From Micromonospora radicis (GTDB lineage: Bacteria; Actinomycetota; Actinomycetes; Mycobacteriales; Micromonosporaceae), in contig NZ_QXEC01000025.1 of NCBI RefSeq assembly GCF_003583405.1, forward strand, positions 16,692-80,691: a stretch of DNA of 64,000 nt. The letters are read 5' to 3'. Under the pieces are notes generated by a model, which saw nothing but the letters and a program-made list of their open reading frames with translations, made no database searches and was not told the DNA's origin. Below are positions 19,284 through 27,599 of this stretch, piece after piece. The translations under genes were made by a program, and so were the position numbers. Position 1 is the stretch's first letter. Each line of letters starts with the position of its first letter.

Positions 19284-20096
19284 TCAGCTGGTGAAGGTGA
19301 TCCGGTCGCGTCGGCGACGCAGGGCCAACAGGGCGGCACCGCCGCCGATCAGTGCGAGGCCGGCCAGGGCGATGCTGGTCACGGCCGCGCCGGTGAGCGG
19401 CAGGTCGCCACCGCCCGGGTTGCCGGGCGGGGTGGCCGACGGCGCCGGAGTCTCCGAGGGCGACGGTGACTCGGAGACCGAGGGCGACTCCGACGGGGAC
19501 TCGGAGGGCGCGGGGGACTCCGAGGCCGTGGGCGATTCGGAGGCCGTGGGCGACTCGGACGGCGATGCCGAGGGTGACGGCGAGCTGCTCGGTTTCGGCG
19601 AGTGGGAAGCCGTCGGCGTCGGTGACGGCGACTGCAGGGTCGGCGTGCCGGCGCAGGTGTGGCTCAGGTTGAACCGGTCGGCCGTGCCGCTGATCGTGGC
19701 GCCGCCGTCGACGAGTGTCCAGCCCGCCGGGGTGAACAGGTAGGCGTGGATCAGCCGACCGCTCGCCGCGTACAGCGCGTCGGGGTAGGCGTCGCCACTG
19801 TCGGGCACGGTGACGGTGACCGTGCCGTGCCCGTCGTCGAAGGTGAGGGTGAGCTTCTCGAACCCACCCGCGGACGGTCCGCCGGGCAGGACGAAGTGCC
19901 AGCCGTCGTGGTCGGCGGGGCGGCCCGTGAACCGCTGGTCGCCGCACTGCTGGGTGAATCCGGCCGCCGTGGCGTCCCGGTGGGCCGAATGGAGCGGGAT
20001 GTCGCTGCTCGCCCAGGCCGGCGCGGCCAGGGCGAGGATGGTGGTGGCGGCGACGCTGGAGACAGCTGCCCGCGCCACGCACCGGCGTTGTGCCAT
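19284..20096 (-). CDS. LPXTG-anchored surface protein with Ser/Pro stalk
   Basis: A 270-residue secreted protein. A signal peptide (RRCVARAAVSS...AAPAWA) is followed by a globular part of about 125 residues with two cysteines. Next comes a low-complexity stalk of SPSPS, SESPTA and SESPS repeats (about 150-220), then the sorting signal LPLTG from residue 232, a hydrophobic helix and an Arg-rich tail. Sortase would anchor it to the cell wall. The globular domain resembles TQXA/Cys-rich adhesin-like modules only vaguely, so its binding partner is unknown. GGAGGA precedes the ATG. The stalk DNA is repetitive and may vary in copy number. Confidence 0.85.
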   Translation of the reverse strand: MAQRRCVARAAVSSVAATTILALAAPAWASSDIPLHSAHRDATAAGFTQQCGDQRFTGRPADHDGWHFVLPGGPSAGGFEKLTLTFDDGHGTVTVTVPDSGDAYPDALYAASGRLIHAYLFTPAGWTLVDGGATISGTADRFNLSHTCAGTPTLQSPSPTPTASHSPKPSSSPSPSASPSESPTASESPTASESPAPSESPSESPSVSESPSPSETPAPSATPPGNPGGGDLPLTGAAVTSIALAGLALIGGGAALLALRRRRDRITFTS

Positions 20097-20326
20097 GAGT
20101 CTTCCTCCGAGATCGGTCGAGGTGACGGCACATGTTCGCACCCGCGGCCGCCGTCCTGATCTCAGTCGAACGGCCTGACCTGTGGGACGGGAGGACTCGA
20201 TGCCGGGCCGGAGAGTGCGGCCGGTGTCGTCGGCGGGCGTGTCGGTGTAACGCCGACGGGGTGGGTGGCGCTGGGCTACCCCCGCCACCCCCGCTACCCC
20301 CGCCAGCGCCGCCACGACCATCACCA

Positions 20327-20542
20327 TTCGCCGTCCGGCAGATCAACTACGCGCTCGGCGACAACCCGCGCAACTCCAGCTACGTGATCGGCTTCGGCGC
20401 CAACCCACCGAAGAACCCGCACCACCGCACCGCGCACGGCTCCTGGTGGGACAGCATGACCGTGCCCGCCGAGACCACCGAGACCACCGAGACCACCGAG
20501 ACCCGGCACACCCTCAACGGCGCCACCTGCACCGTCGCCTGA
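20327..20542 (+). pseudogene. Fragment of a GH9 cellulase catalytic domain
   Basis: The frame QINYALGDNPRNSSYVIGFG followed by NPPKNPHHRTAHGSWWDSM is the conserved catalytic-cleft segment of glycoside hydrolase family 9 endoglucanases and cellobiohydrolases, including the HHRTAH motif. Both ends are lost: upstream is Pro-rich out-of-context sequence, and downstream the terminal catalytic Glu region (NEVAxDYNA in the family) is missing, with the protein ending NGATCTVA. A 9-bp tandem repeat GAGACCACC inserts extra Glu-Thr-Thr units before TRHTL. It is a relic of a secreted cellulase, 9 kb from the cellobiose uptake genes. Confidence 0.8.
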
Positions 20543-20621
20543 CGCCGGACCGCCGCCCGGTCACCGGCCGGGCGGCGGCCGACCACCATCAGACCGCCCG
20601 GTGGCATCATCTGTCGTGAGC

Positions 20622-20661
20622 GTGATTTCACACAGAAATATTTATTGCTGTGTGAAATCAC
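20622..20661. repeat. Perfect AT-rich 14-bp inverted repeat
   Basis: GTGATTTCACACAG and its exact complement flank the 12 bases AAATATTTATTG. The base composition is strikingly AT-rich for this genome. It sits between the GH9 remnant and the 3' end of the GNAT gene, so it could be a terminator for that minus-strand operon, a repressor operator, or a scar of a lost element. Confidence 0.85.
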
Positions 20662-20721
20662 CACCATGGGAAGTGGTTGTCGCCGGCCGCGCCGCCTGTG
20701 CCGGCGGGCCGACGCTCCCAG

Positions 20722-21228
20722 TCAGGGCAGCTCGTCGGCGAGGAGGTCCATCAGCAGGCCGTCGTGCCAGCGGCCGTCGGCACCACGCTCGTACCGACGC
20801 AGCAGGCCGACCGGGCGGAAGCCCACCTTGGCGTACGCCCGGATCGCGGCGGTGTTCGACGCCGCCGGGTCGATGGTGAAGCGGTGGTGGCCGTGGGCGT
20901 CGACCAGGTGCCGGACCAGGGTACGGATGGCGTCGCCGCCGAGTCCGGCACCGCGTACCGCCGGGTCGAGGAAGATGTCCAGGCTCGCGTGCCGGTAGTC
21001 CGGGTCGTCCTCGGCGAACCACTGGATCGCGCCGACCACCCGGCCGCCATGCTCGATGGCGTACACGGTCAGGTCGTCGTCGGCGAGGTCGGCGGCGACG
21101 GCGGCGGCCAGGTCGTCGTCGCCGCGCCACCAGCGGCGTACCTCCGGTTCGGCCCGGATCGCGGCGAGGGCGGGCACGTCCGCGTCCGTCGCCGGTCGCA
21201 ACACCACCGTCCGTCCCCGCAGCAGCAT
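20722..21228 (-). CDS. GNAT-family N-acetyltransferase (AAC(6')-like)
   Basis: A 168-residue acetyltransferase. It begins RTVVLRPATDADVPALAAI and has the substrate/CoA motifs GRVVGAIQWF and RGAGLGGDAIRTLVRHL (motif A, RGxGxG type), ending in FRPVGLLRRYERGADG. This pattern is that of RimJ/AAC(6')-type GNATs, but no substrate can be assigned. It begins two bases after the bsaP stop and is the third gene of bioB-bsaP-GNAT, possibly just a passenger in the biotin operon. Confidence 0.8.
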   Translation of the reverse strand: MLLRGRTVVLRPATDADVPALAAIRAEPEVRRWWRGDDDLAAAVAADLADDDLTVYAIEHGGRVVGAIQWFAEDDPDYRHASLDIFLDPAVRGAGLGGDAIRTLVRHLVDAHGHHRFTIDPAASNTAAIRAYAKVGFRPVGLLRRYERGADGRWHDGLLMDLLADELP

Positions 21229-21230
21229 GC

Positions 21231-21467
21231 TCAGCCTCGCAACTCGCCGTGCTCCACACAGATCGCCGACCAGCCGACCGGCAGCACCTGCACCTTCATC
21301 CGGCGGCGGCAGTGCGCACAGTAGCGGGGTGGCTCCAGCGCACGCGCCGCCGCGCAGCCGTCGTGCGGACCGGACGCGGCGGCCTCGCCGCACCGGTCGC
21401 ACCACGGCCCGGCGGGCACCGGCTGTCGGTCACCCGCCCGCGTCGCGGCGTCGCGCATCGCCGTCAC
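21231..21467 (-). CDS. bsaP: Biotin synthase auxiliary protein BsaP
   Basis: A 78-residue protein with a CDRCG pair, HDGCAAARALEPPRYCAHCRRRMKVQVLPVGW and a final CVEHG. The Cys spacing and the location directly after bioB match BsaP, the small auxiliary iron-sulfur protein reported to support biotin synthase turnover in actinobacteria. GTG at 21467 is used here, preceded by GAGGG; ATG at 21458 is an alternative that drops three residues. The start lies in a 14-bp tandem repeat with two abortive ATG-CTG-TGA reading frames between bioB and this gene. Confidence 0.85.
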   Translation of the reverse strand: MTAMRDAATRAGDRQPVPAGPWCDRCGEAAASGPHDGCAAARALEPPRYCAHCRRRMKVQVLPVGWSAICVEHGELRG

Positions 21468-21497
21468 AGCATCGCCCTCACAGCATCGCCCTCACAG
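21456..21497 (-). repeat. 14-bp tandem repeat at the bioB/bsaP junction
   Basis: Three copies of CATCGCC(C/G)TCACAG on the plus strand. On the minus strand each unit contains ATGCTGTGA or its start equivalent, so two two-codon micro-ORFs (Met-Leu-stop) lie between the bioB stop at 21492 and the bsaP start. Confidence 0.95.
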
Positions 21498-22487
21498 CGT
21501 CGCCGAGAGCGCCTTGACCGGCATCTTCAGGTCGTCGAGCAGCTTGAGGTCCTCGGTGGCCGGCCGGCCGAGGGTGGTCAGGTAGTTGCCGACGATCACG
21601 GCGTTGATGCCACCGAGCAGCCCGTCGCGGGTACCCAGGTCACCCAGGGTGATCTCCCGGCCGCCCGCGTACCGCAGGATTGTGCGCGGCATGGCCAGCC
21701 GGAACGCGGCGATGGCCCGCAGCGCGTCCTTGCCCTCGACCACCGGCCGGTCACCCAGCGGGGTGCCCGGGCGGGGGTTGAGGAAGTTCAGCGGCACCTC
21801 GTGCGGGTCCAGCTCGGCCAGCTGGGCGGCGAACTCGGCCCGCTGCTCCACCGTCTCGCCGAGGCCGAGGATGCCCCCGCAGCAGACCTCCATGCCGGAC
21901 TCGCGGACCATTCGCAGGGTCTCCCAGCGCTCCTCGAAGGAGTGCGTGGTCACCACGTTCGGGAAGTACGAGCGGCAGGTTTCCAGGTTGTGGTTGTAGC
22001 GGTGCACGCCCATCTCGACCAGCTCGTCGACCTGCTCCTGGGTGAGCATGCCCAGCGAGGCGGCGACCTGGATGTCGACCTCGGCCTTGATTGCCGCGAC
22101 CCCCTCGCGCATCTGCTTCATCAGCCGGGCGTCCGGTCCACGCACGGCGGCCACGATGCAGAACTCGGTCGCCCCGGTCGCGGCGGTCTGCCTGGCCGCC
22201 TCGACCAGCGAGGGAATGTCCAGCCAGACCGACCGTACCGGCGAGGCGAACAGCCCGGACTGGGAGCAGAAGTGGCAATCCTCCGGGCAACCGCCGGTCT
22301 TCAACGACACGATGCCCTCGACCTCGACCTCCGGACCGCACCACCGCATCCGCACCTCGTGGGCGAGTTGGAGCGTGGCGGTCAGGTGCTCGTCGGGAAG
22401 GTTCAACACCGCGAGGACGCCGGCCTGGTCGAGGCCGACGCCGTTCTCCAGCACCTGGGTCCGGGCCTGGTCGAGGATCTCTGGCAT
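21492..22487 (-). CDS. bioB: Biotin synthase BioB
   Basis: A 331-residue radical-SAM enzyme converting dethiobiotin to biotin by sulfur insertion. The SAM-cluster motif CPEDCHFCSQS (CxxxCxxC) and the conserved YNHNLET and CCGGILGLGET segments are intact. ATG at 22487 is where family homology begins. It diverges from bioF over a 215-bp region (22488-22702) in which I find no TGAAC-N3-GTTCA BioQ-like box. Downstream bsaP and a GNAT gene form its operon. bioA is not in this window. Confidence 0.95.
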   Translation of the reverse strand: MPEILDQARTQVLENGVGLDQAGVLAVLNLPDEHLTATLQLAHEVRMRWCGPEVEVEGIVSLKTGGCPEDCHFCSQSGLFASPVRSVWLDIPSLVEAARQTAATGATEFCIVAAVRGPDARLMKQMREGVAAIKAEVDIQVAASLGMLTQEQVDELVEMGVHRYNHNLETCRSYFPNVVTTHSFEERWETLRMVRESGMEVCCGGILGLGETVEQRAEFAAQLAELDPHEVPLNFLNPRPGTPLGDRPVVEGKDALRAIAAFRLAMPRTILRYAGGREITLGDLGTRDGLLGGINAVIVGNYLTTLGRPATEDLKLLDDLKMPVKALSATL

Positions 22488-22702
22488 GGCTCGTACCCTA
22501 CAAGGCCGGTCAGCGGGCGGAAACGAGCGCGGGCGGGCCGCCTCGACGGCGCCGCCGGAGCGCGCGGCGAGCCGTACGGCGCCACGCCGGGGCACCCCGT
22601 ACGGGTGGTAACTTCGCCCGGCGGGAACGCCCGACCGGCGGGGTCGTCCGACCGGACGACGACGGCGCAACGGGTGGGAACCGGCAGGAAAGGGACGTGG
22701 CG

Positions 22703-23839
22703 GTGGCGGACTGGCTGGCGGCGCTGGACCGCCGTGCCGAGTTGCGGGCGAAGGCGGGGCTGACCCGCCGGCTGCATCCGCGTACCGCCGATGACGCCGT
22801 GGTCGACCTGGCCGGCAACGACTACCTGGGGTTGTCCGCGCATCCGGAGGTGGTCGCCGCCGCGGCGAAGGCGCTCGCGGAGTACGGGCTGGGCGCCACC
22901 GGCTCGCGGCTGGTCCGCGGCTCCACCGCCGCCCACCACGCCCTGGAGGACACCCTCGCCGGGTGGCTCGGCACCGACCGGGCCCTGGTCTTCTCCTCCG
23001 GTTACCTGGCCAACCTCGGCGCGATCCGGGCCCTGGTCCGCCCCCGTACGCTGCTGGTCTCCGACGCGCACAACCACGCCAGCCTGATCGACGGTTGCCG
23101 GATCTCCGGTGCGCAGACGGTGGTCACCCCGCACGCCGACGTGACCGCGGTCGCGGCGGCCCTGGCGGCGGCCCCCGGCCAGCCGGCGGTCGTGGTCACC
23201 GAGTCCGTCTTCTCCGTCGACGGTGACCTGGCCCCGCTGACCGAACTGCACGCGGCCGCCCGCGAACACGGTGCGCTGCTGCTGGTCGACGACGCGCACG
23301 CGCTCGGCGTGACCGGTCCCGCCGGTGCCGGTGCGGTGGCCGCCGCCGGGCTGGCCGGCGAACCCGACGTGGTGGTCACCGCCACCCTGTCCAAGGCGTT
23401 GGGCGGTGCCGGTGGGGTGGTGGCGGGCCCGGCCGGGTACGTCCGGCACCTGGTGGAGACCGCCCGGACGTTCATCTACGACACCGCCCTGCCACCGGCG
23501 GTGGCCGCCGGGGTGCGCGCCGCCGTCGAGCTGGCCCAGGCCGGCGACGACCGGCGCGCCGAACTGGTCGAGCGGGCCGCCCACGCGGTGCGTCGGCTGC
23601 GCGCCGCCGGTCTCGACGTGTCCCGTCCCGACGCCGCCGTCGTCTCGGTCACCGCGCCCGGCCCGGAGGCGGCAACCGCCTGGGCCGCCGCCTGCCGGGA
23701 CCGGGGTGTGGCGGTGGGTTGTTTCCGGCCACCCTCCACCCCGGACAGCCGTTCCCGGCTGCGGCTGACCGTCAGTGCCGGACCGTCGCGGGCGGAGTTC
23801 GACCATGCCCTGGAGGTCATCGTGGAATGTGCGCCATGA
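22703..23839 (+). CDS. bioF: 8-amino-7-oxononanoate synthase BioF
   Basis: A 378-residue PLP-dependent alpha-oxoamine synthase joining pimeloyl thioester and alanine, the first dedicated step of biotin ring assembly. Visible motifs are DLAGNDYLGLSAHP, GSTAAHHALE, VDDAHALGVTG and the PLP lysine Lys231 in TLSKALGGAGG. The GTG at 22703 is chosen because AGGAAAGGG lies eight bases upstream; GTG at 22697 is too close to that site. Its TGA overlaps the bioD ATG (ATGA). Confidence 0.95.
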   Translation: MADWLAALDRRAELRAKAGLTRRLHPRTADDAVVDLAGNDYLGLSAHPEVVAAAAKALAEYGLGATGSRLVRGSTAAHHALEDTLAGWLGTDRALVFSSGYLANLGAIRALVRPRTLLVSDAHNHASLIDGCRISGAQTVVTPHADVTAVAAALAAAPGQPAVVVTESVFSVDGDLAPLTELHAAAREHGALLLVDDAHALGVTGPAGAGAVAAAGLAGEPDVVVTATLSKALGGAGGVVAGPAGYVRHLVETARTFIYDTALPPAVAAGVRAAVELAQAGDDRRAELVERAAHAVRRLRAAGLDVSRPDAAVVSVTAPGPEAATAWAAACRDRGVAVGCFRPPSTPDSRSRLRLTVSAGPSRAEFDHALEVIVECAP

Positions 23840-24564
23840 CGGATCAGTGGCGGGGACCGGTGCTGGTCACCGGGACCGACACCGAGGTCGGCAAGACCGT
23901 GGTGACCGCGGCGATCACGGCCGCGGCGCAGGCGGCCGGGCTACGGGTCGCGGTGGTCAAACCCGGCCAGACCGGTACGGCCGGCGGTGTGCCCGGCGAC
24001 GTCGAGGCGATCACCCGGCTGGCCGCCCCGATGACCGGCCGTACCCTGGCCGCCTTCCCCGACCCGCTCGCCCCGCTGGCCGCCGCCCGGGTCGCCGACC
24101 TGCCGCCGCTGGAGCTGTACAACGCCGTCGACGCCATCCGCGAGGAGACCGACAAGCACGACCTGGTGCTGGTCGAGGGGGCCGGTGGGCTGCTCGTACC
24201 GATGGGGCTGCGCCCGTCGGGGGAGCCGTGGACGGTAGCCGACCTGGCGGTGTCGCTGGGCGCACCGGCGGTGGTGGTGGCCCGCGCCGGCCTCGGCACC
24301 CTGAACCACACCGCGCTCACCCTGGAAGCCCTCGACCGGCGGGCCGTACCGGCCGGGGTGGTGATCGGCGCCTGGCCGGTCGAACCGGAGCTGGTGCACT
24401 GGGCCAACCTCAGCGACCTGCTGCCGAACCTGCTCGGCGCCCTGCCGGCCGGTGCCGGTGCGATGGACCCGGGAGTGTTCCGCCGCTCCGCGCCGGGCTG
24501 GCTGACCCCGGCCCTGTACGGCGTACTCGACGACTGGCGCGCCTGGGCCGACGAGATCAGCTGA
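23836..24564 (+). CDS. bioD: Dethiobiotin synthetase BioD
   Basis: A 242-residue ATP-dependent carboxylase forming the ureido ring of dethiobiotin. P-loop VTGTDTEVGKT at the N-terminus, VAVVKPGQTG and the conserved VEGAGGLLVP are all present. It is translationally coupled to bioF by an ATGA overlap. It converges on the P450 gene with a 12-base gap. Confidence 0.95.
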   Translation: MTDQWRGPVLVTGTDTEVGKTVVTAAITAAAQAAGLRVAVVKPGQTGTAGGVPGDVEAITRLAAPMTGRTLAAFPDPLAPLAAARVADLPPLELYNAVDAIREETDKHDLVLVEGAGGLLVPMGLRPSGEPWTVADLAVSLGAPAVVVARAGLGTLNHTALTLEALDRRAVPAGVVIGAWPVEPELVHWANLSDLLPNLLGALPAGAGAMDPGVFRRSAPGWLTPALYGVLDDWRAWADEIS

Positions 24565-24576
24565 AGCACTCCGGCG

Positions 24577-25791
24577 TCAGCGGCGGACCACGAAGGCGTC
24601 CGGCATCCGGAAGGTGAGGTTGTCCGGGCACCAGGGGGCGCGCACCACCCGTACCCCGGCCAGCAGCGGTGCGGCCTCGGCCACCAGCGTGCCGGCTTCC
24701 ATCCGGGCGAGTTGGTCGCCGACACAGCGGTGTACGCCCGCCCCGAAGGCCAGGTGCCGGCGCGATCCGCGTTGCCCCGGCCGGAACTCGTCCGGCGACT
24801 CCACGGTCACCGGATCGCGTCCGGCCCGGGCCAGCCACAGCACCAGGCTGGTACCGGCCGGCACCGCGGTCCCGCCCAGCGTGGTGTCGACGGCGGCGAC
24901 CCGGCGCCAGGTGACGATCGGCGGTTCCAGCCGCAGCCCCTCCTCGACCACGTCGGCGACGTGCACCGAGCCGTCGCGCAGCCCGGCCAGCACCGCCGCT
25001 TCTCCGGTGAGCCGGTGCATCAGCAGGGTGAGGAACTGTGAGGTGGTCTCCTGCCCGGCGACCAGCAGGAAGAACAACGCGCCGACGACCACGTCGGGCG
25101 GGTGCCCGGCGGCCCGCAGGGCTGCGGCCAGGCCGCCGCCGGTGGCCGCGAACTCCCGCAGTACCCGGTGGAAGCGGCCCACCTCGGCGGCGAGCAGCTG
25201 CTGCCGGTCGGGGTCCAGCGGCGCCCAGAACAGCTCCAGGGCCGCGCGGGCGAACGCCTTCACCGCCGCGACCGGCGCGTCGGGCAGCTCGACCAGCCGG
25301 GCCAGGACCAGCAGCGGCAGGTCGGCGGAGAGGCCCGCGTGCAGGTCGACCGGTGCGCCGGTGTCCAGGGTGGCGGTCAGCTCGGCGACCCGCTGGCGGA
25401 CCAGCGCGGCCAGCCAGTCCCGTTGGGCGGCCACCCGGGTCGGGTGCAGGGCGTCGGCGACCAGGGCACGGATCCCCGGATGGCTGGCGCCGCCGTTGTT
25501 GGCCAGCGTCGGCGGCAGCCGGAACCGGTGCGTGGCGAGGATCCGCAGCGCGGCCACCGGCATCGGGGTGACCGCGTCCAGCGCGTTGTCCGGCCGGAAC
25601 GTGACCGGGTCGGTGAGTACCTGCCGGACCAGCGCGTGCCGGGTCACCAGCAGGTGTTCGCCGCCCACCCGGTCGGCGACGCGGGCCACGTCGGGCCAAC
25701 CGGACACGCCGCGGTCGGCTTCGGACACGCCGCGGCCGGCCCCGGCGTCGTCGGTGGTCGCCCGGACCTGCTCCCAGCTGCGGAACAGCAC
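24577..25791 (-). CDS. Cytochrome P450
   Basis: A 404-residue soluble bacterial P450. The heme-binding loop is FGAGVHRCVGDQLAR with proximal Cys356. The I-helix oxygen-activation motif is AGQETT and the K-helix ExxR is in VEEGLRLEPP. The substrate is unknown. The ferredoxin and reductase are not adjacent. GTG at 25791 begins nine bases after the methyltransferase stop, so the two are probably co-transcribed, but no strong ribosome site is visible. It may act on a small endogenous metabolite; no biosynthetic cluster surrounds it. Confidence 0.9.
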   Translation of the reverse strand: MLFRSWEQVRATTDDAGAGRGVSEADRGVSGWPDVARVADRVGGEHLLVTRHALVRQVLTDPVTFRPDNALDAVTPMPVAALRILATHRFRLPPTLANNGGASHPGIRALVADALHPTRVAAQRDWLAALVRQRVAELTATLDTGAPVDLHAGLSADLPLLVLARLVELPDAPVAAVKAFARAALELFWAPLDPDRQQLLAAEVGRFHRVLREFAATGGGLAAALRAAGHPPDVVVGALFFLLVAGQETTSQFLTLLMHRLTGEAAVLAGLRDGSVHVADVVEEGLRLEPPIVTWRRVAAVDTTLGGTAVPAGTSLVLWLARAGRDPVTVESPDEFRPGQRGSRRHLAFGAGVHRCVGDQLARMEAGTLVAEAAPLLAGVRVVRAPWCPDNLTFRMPDAFVVRR

Positions 25792-25800
25792 GGCGTCACG

Positions 25801-26484
25801 CTAGTCGGCCGCTTTGGGGCGCCCCGCGCGCAGCTGCCACACGGTGGTGCGCTTCACCCGTACGCTCTCCAGCGCCTCGGTGACCGGCACGTCGTACGCG
25901 GCCAGTTCGTCGAAGCGGTCCCGCGGCAGGAAGGCCCGGCCGGGATCGCCGACCAGCACCCGCGCCCCGTCCCGGGCGGCGCGCAGCAGGAACCGCAGCA
26001 CCCGGTTGGCCATCGCCGCGCTGTAGAACACGTCACCGGCGAGGACCACCTCGGCGTCGCCCGCGTCGGCGTCCAGGATGTCGCCGAGTTCGGCGTCGAC
26101 GCGTACCCCGTTGGCGTCGGCGTTGAGCGCGACGGCCGCGACGGCCAGTTCGTCGACCTCCACCGCGCGCACGGCGGCGGCACCGGCCCGGGCGGCGGCG
26201 ATGGCGACCAGCCCGGATCCGGAGGCCAGGTCGAGCACCCGCCGGCCGGCGACCAGCTGCGGGTGGTCGGTGACGTGGCGGGCGAGCCCCTGGCCGCCGG
26301 CCCAGGCGAAGGCCCAGAAGGGCGGTGGGCGGTCGGTGCTGAACTCACCCTCGGTCAGCTCCCACAGGCCGATCGGCTCGTCCGCCTGGTGCAGCCGCAC
26401 CTCGGGTACGAACGCGACGGGCGTGAGTCGGGCGTGCAACTGGACGAAGGCGGTGGAGAGTGCGGACACCCGGTGATTGTCCAT
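25801..26484 (-). CDS. Class I SAM-dependent methyltransferase (METTL20/PrmA-like)
   Basis: A 227-residue methyltransferase. Motif I VLDLASGSGLVAIAAA, motif II VRAVEVDELA and a post-motif GDVFYSAAMANRVLRFL are clear. FWAFAWAGGQGLARHV before motif I matches the ETFB-lysine/nicotinamide methyltransferase-like group, so protein lysine methylation is plausible but unproven. ATG at 26484; it diverges from the secreted-protein gene at 26645. The 160-bp gap contains the promoter region of that gene. Confidence 0.8.
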   Translation of the reverse strand: MDNHRVSALSTAFVQLHARLTPVAFVPEVRLHQADEPIGLWELTEGEFSTDRPPPFWAFAWAGGQGLARHVTDHPQLVAGRRVLDLASGSGLVAIAAARAGAAAVRAVEVDELAVAAVALNADANGVRVDAELGDILDADAGDAEVVLAGDVFYSAAMANRVLRFLLRAARDGARVLVGDPGRAFLPRDRFDELAAYDVPVTEALESVRVKRTTVWQLRAGRPKAAD

Positions 26485-26644
26485 CGGGCTCGCCGACGGC
26501 GTGTCGCGGGTGTCGGGTGACCGGTTCAATACCGTCTGTGAAAAGGGGCATCTCGCTTCACAGTACGTGCGAACACGCCCGTCTACCGGGTGGTCTCCGG
26601 CGCTCCTAGCGTTGCCAATGGAGACGACCAACGGAGGACAGATC

Positions 26645-27574
26645 GTGAAGAGGCTGTGGCGCGGGACGCTACGGATCGGTGTGGTGCTGGCCTGTCTCAC
26701 CGGAGTGGACATCGCCCTGGCGACACCGGCGCAGGCGGCGTTCGCCACCGAACTCAGCGGTGTGCCCGACCAGTTCACCGCCGGCGGGCGGGTGGCGACG
26801 GTCTCCGCGGTGGTGTCCCGCACGGACCAGGGGGGCTGCCTCAAGGTGCGCTGGTCGATGGTGCTGGCGGTGCAGGGGCTGCGGCTGGACCAGGTGCGGG
26901 TGGACCGGATCGAGGAGACCGGATCGTTCCCGGTGGAGGTCCGTGTCGACGGTGACGCGGCGCGGTTGACCGACCGTCAGCTGGACCCGGGCACGCTCTG
27001 CCCGGGCCGTACGGTGACTGCGCAGTACCGGATCGCGATCGTCGGGGAGGTCGACCAGGGCCGGATCAGCCTGGCCGCCGAGGCGTACGACCAGAACCTG
27101 CAACTGTTGTCCCGTCAGGCGGCGACGCGGGAGGTGGTCGGCCGGCGTGCCGCGGCACCGCCGACGACCGCGGCGCCGACCCCGAGTTCGGTGCCGACGG
27201 TGGACCCGGCGGAGGAGCCGGCCGAGGTGCCGACGGTGGACCCGGCCGACGAGGAGACCGACGCGACCGACGACGACGCCGGGGCCGGGGGCGGGGCGGC
27301 GGACCCGCCGGCCGCGGGTGCGGCCGGTAACGTCACGCAGTCCGGCACCGGGATCGGCCTGACCGAGGCGGCCTTCCTCCTCGGTGGTCTGCTGCTCTTC
27401 CTCGGCGTCGGCCTGTTGATGCGGCTGCGGCAGTTGACCCGCGAACCGGAGGTCGCCGAGGGGGTCGCTACCGCCGCGGGGGTCGCTACCGGCCCGGTCG
27501 CTGAGTGGCAGGGGCCGGGCGGGGAGTGGGAGCGCCAGCCGGACCGACGGCGGTGGCGTACCGTGCCCCGCTGA
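26645..27574 (+). CDS. Secreted protein with C-terminal membrane anchor
   Basis: A 309-residue protein of unknown function. Signal peptide to about residue 30 (KRLWRGTLRIGVVLACLTG, cleavage after AQA), then a beta-rich domain of about 150 residues with two cysteines (GGCLKVRW, GTLCPGR). An acidic Pro/Thr/Asp-rich linker with a repeated VPTVDPA follows, then one transmembrane helix (AAFLLGGLLLFLGVGLLM) and a cytoplasmic tail. GTG at 26645 has GGAGG at the right distance; ATG at 26620 would put 8 extra residues before the signal peptide. Probably exposed outside the membrane. Confidence 0.8.
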   Translation: MKRLWRGTLRIGVVLACLTGVDIALATPAQAAFATELSGVPDQFTAGGRVATVSAVVSRTDQGGCLKVRWSMVLAVQGLRLDQVRVDRIEETGSFPVEVRVDGDAARLTDRQLDPGTLCPGRTVTAQYRIAIVGEVDQGRISLAAEAYDQNLQLLSRQAATREVVGRRAAAPPTTAAPTPSSVPTVDPAEEPAEVPTVDPADEETDATDDDAGAGGGAADPPAAGAAGNVTQSGTGIGLTEAAFLLGGLLLFLGVGLLMRLRQLTREPEVAEGVATAAGVATGPVAEWQGPGGEWERQPDRRRWRTVPR

Positions 27575-27599
27575 GCGGGGGCGGACCGGCCCGGTGGTG

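Noticed and set aside
20132..20326. Pro-rich N-terminus joined to the GH9 fragment
   Set aside because: The frame is open but the composition, lack of a ribosome site and absence of a signal peptide argue it is not a real start of a cellulase.
22488..22702. BioQ or BirA operator between bioB and bioF
   Set aside because: No TGAAC-N3-GTTCA or similar palindrome was found in the divergent region.
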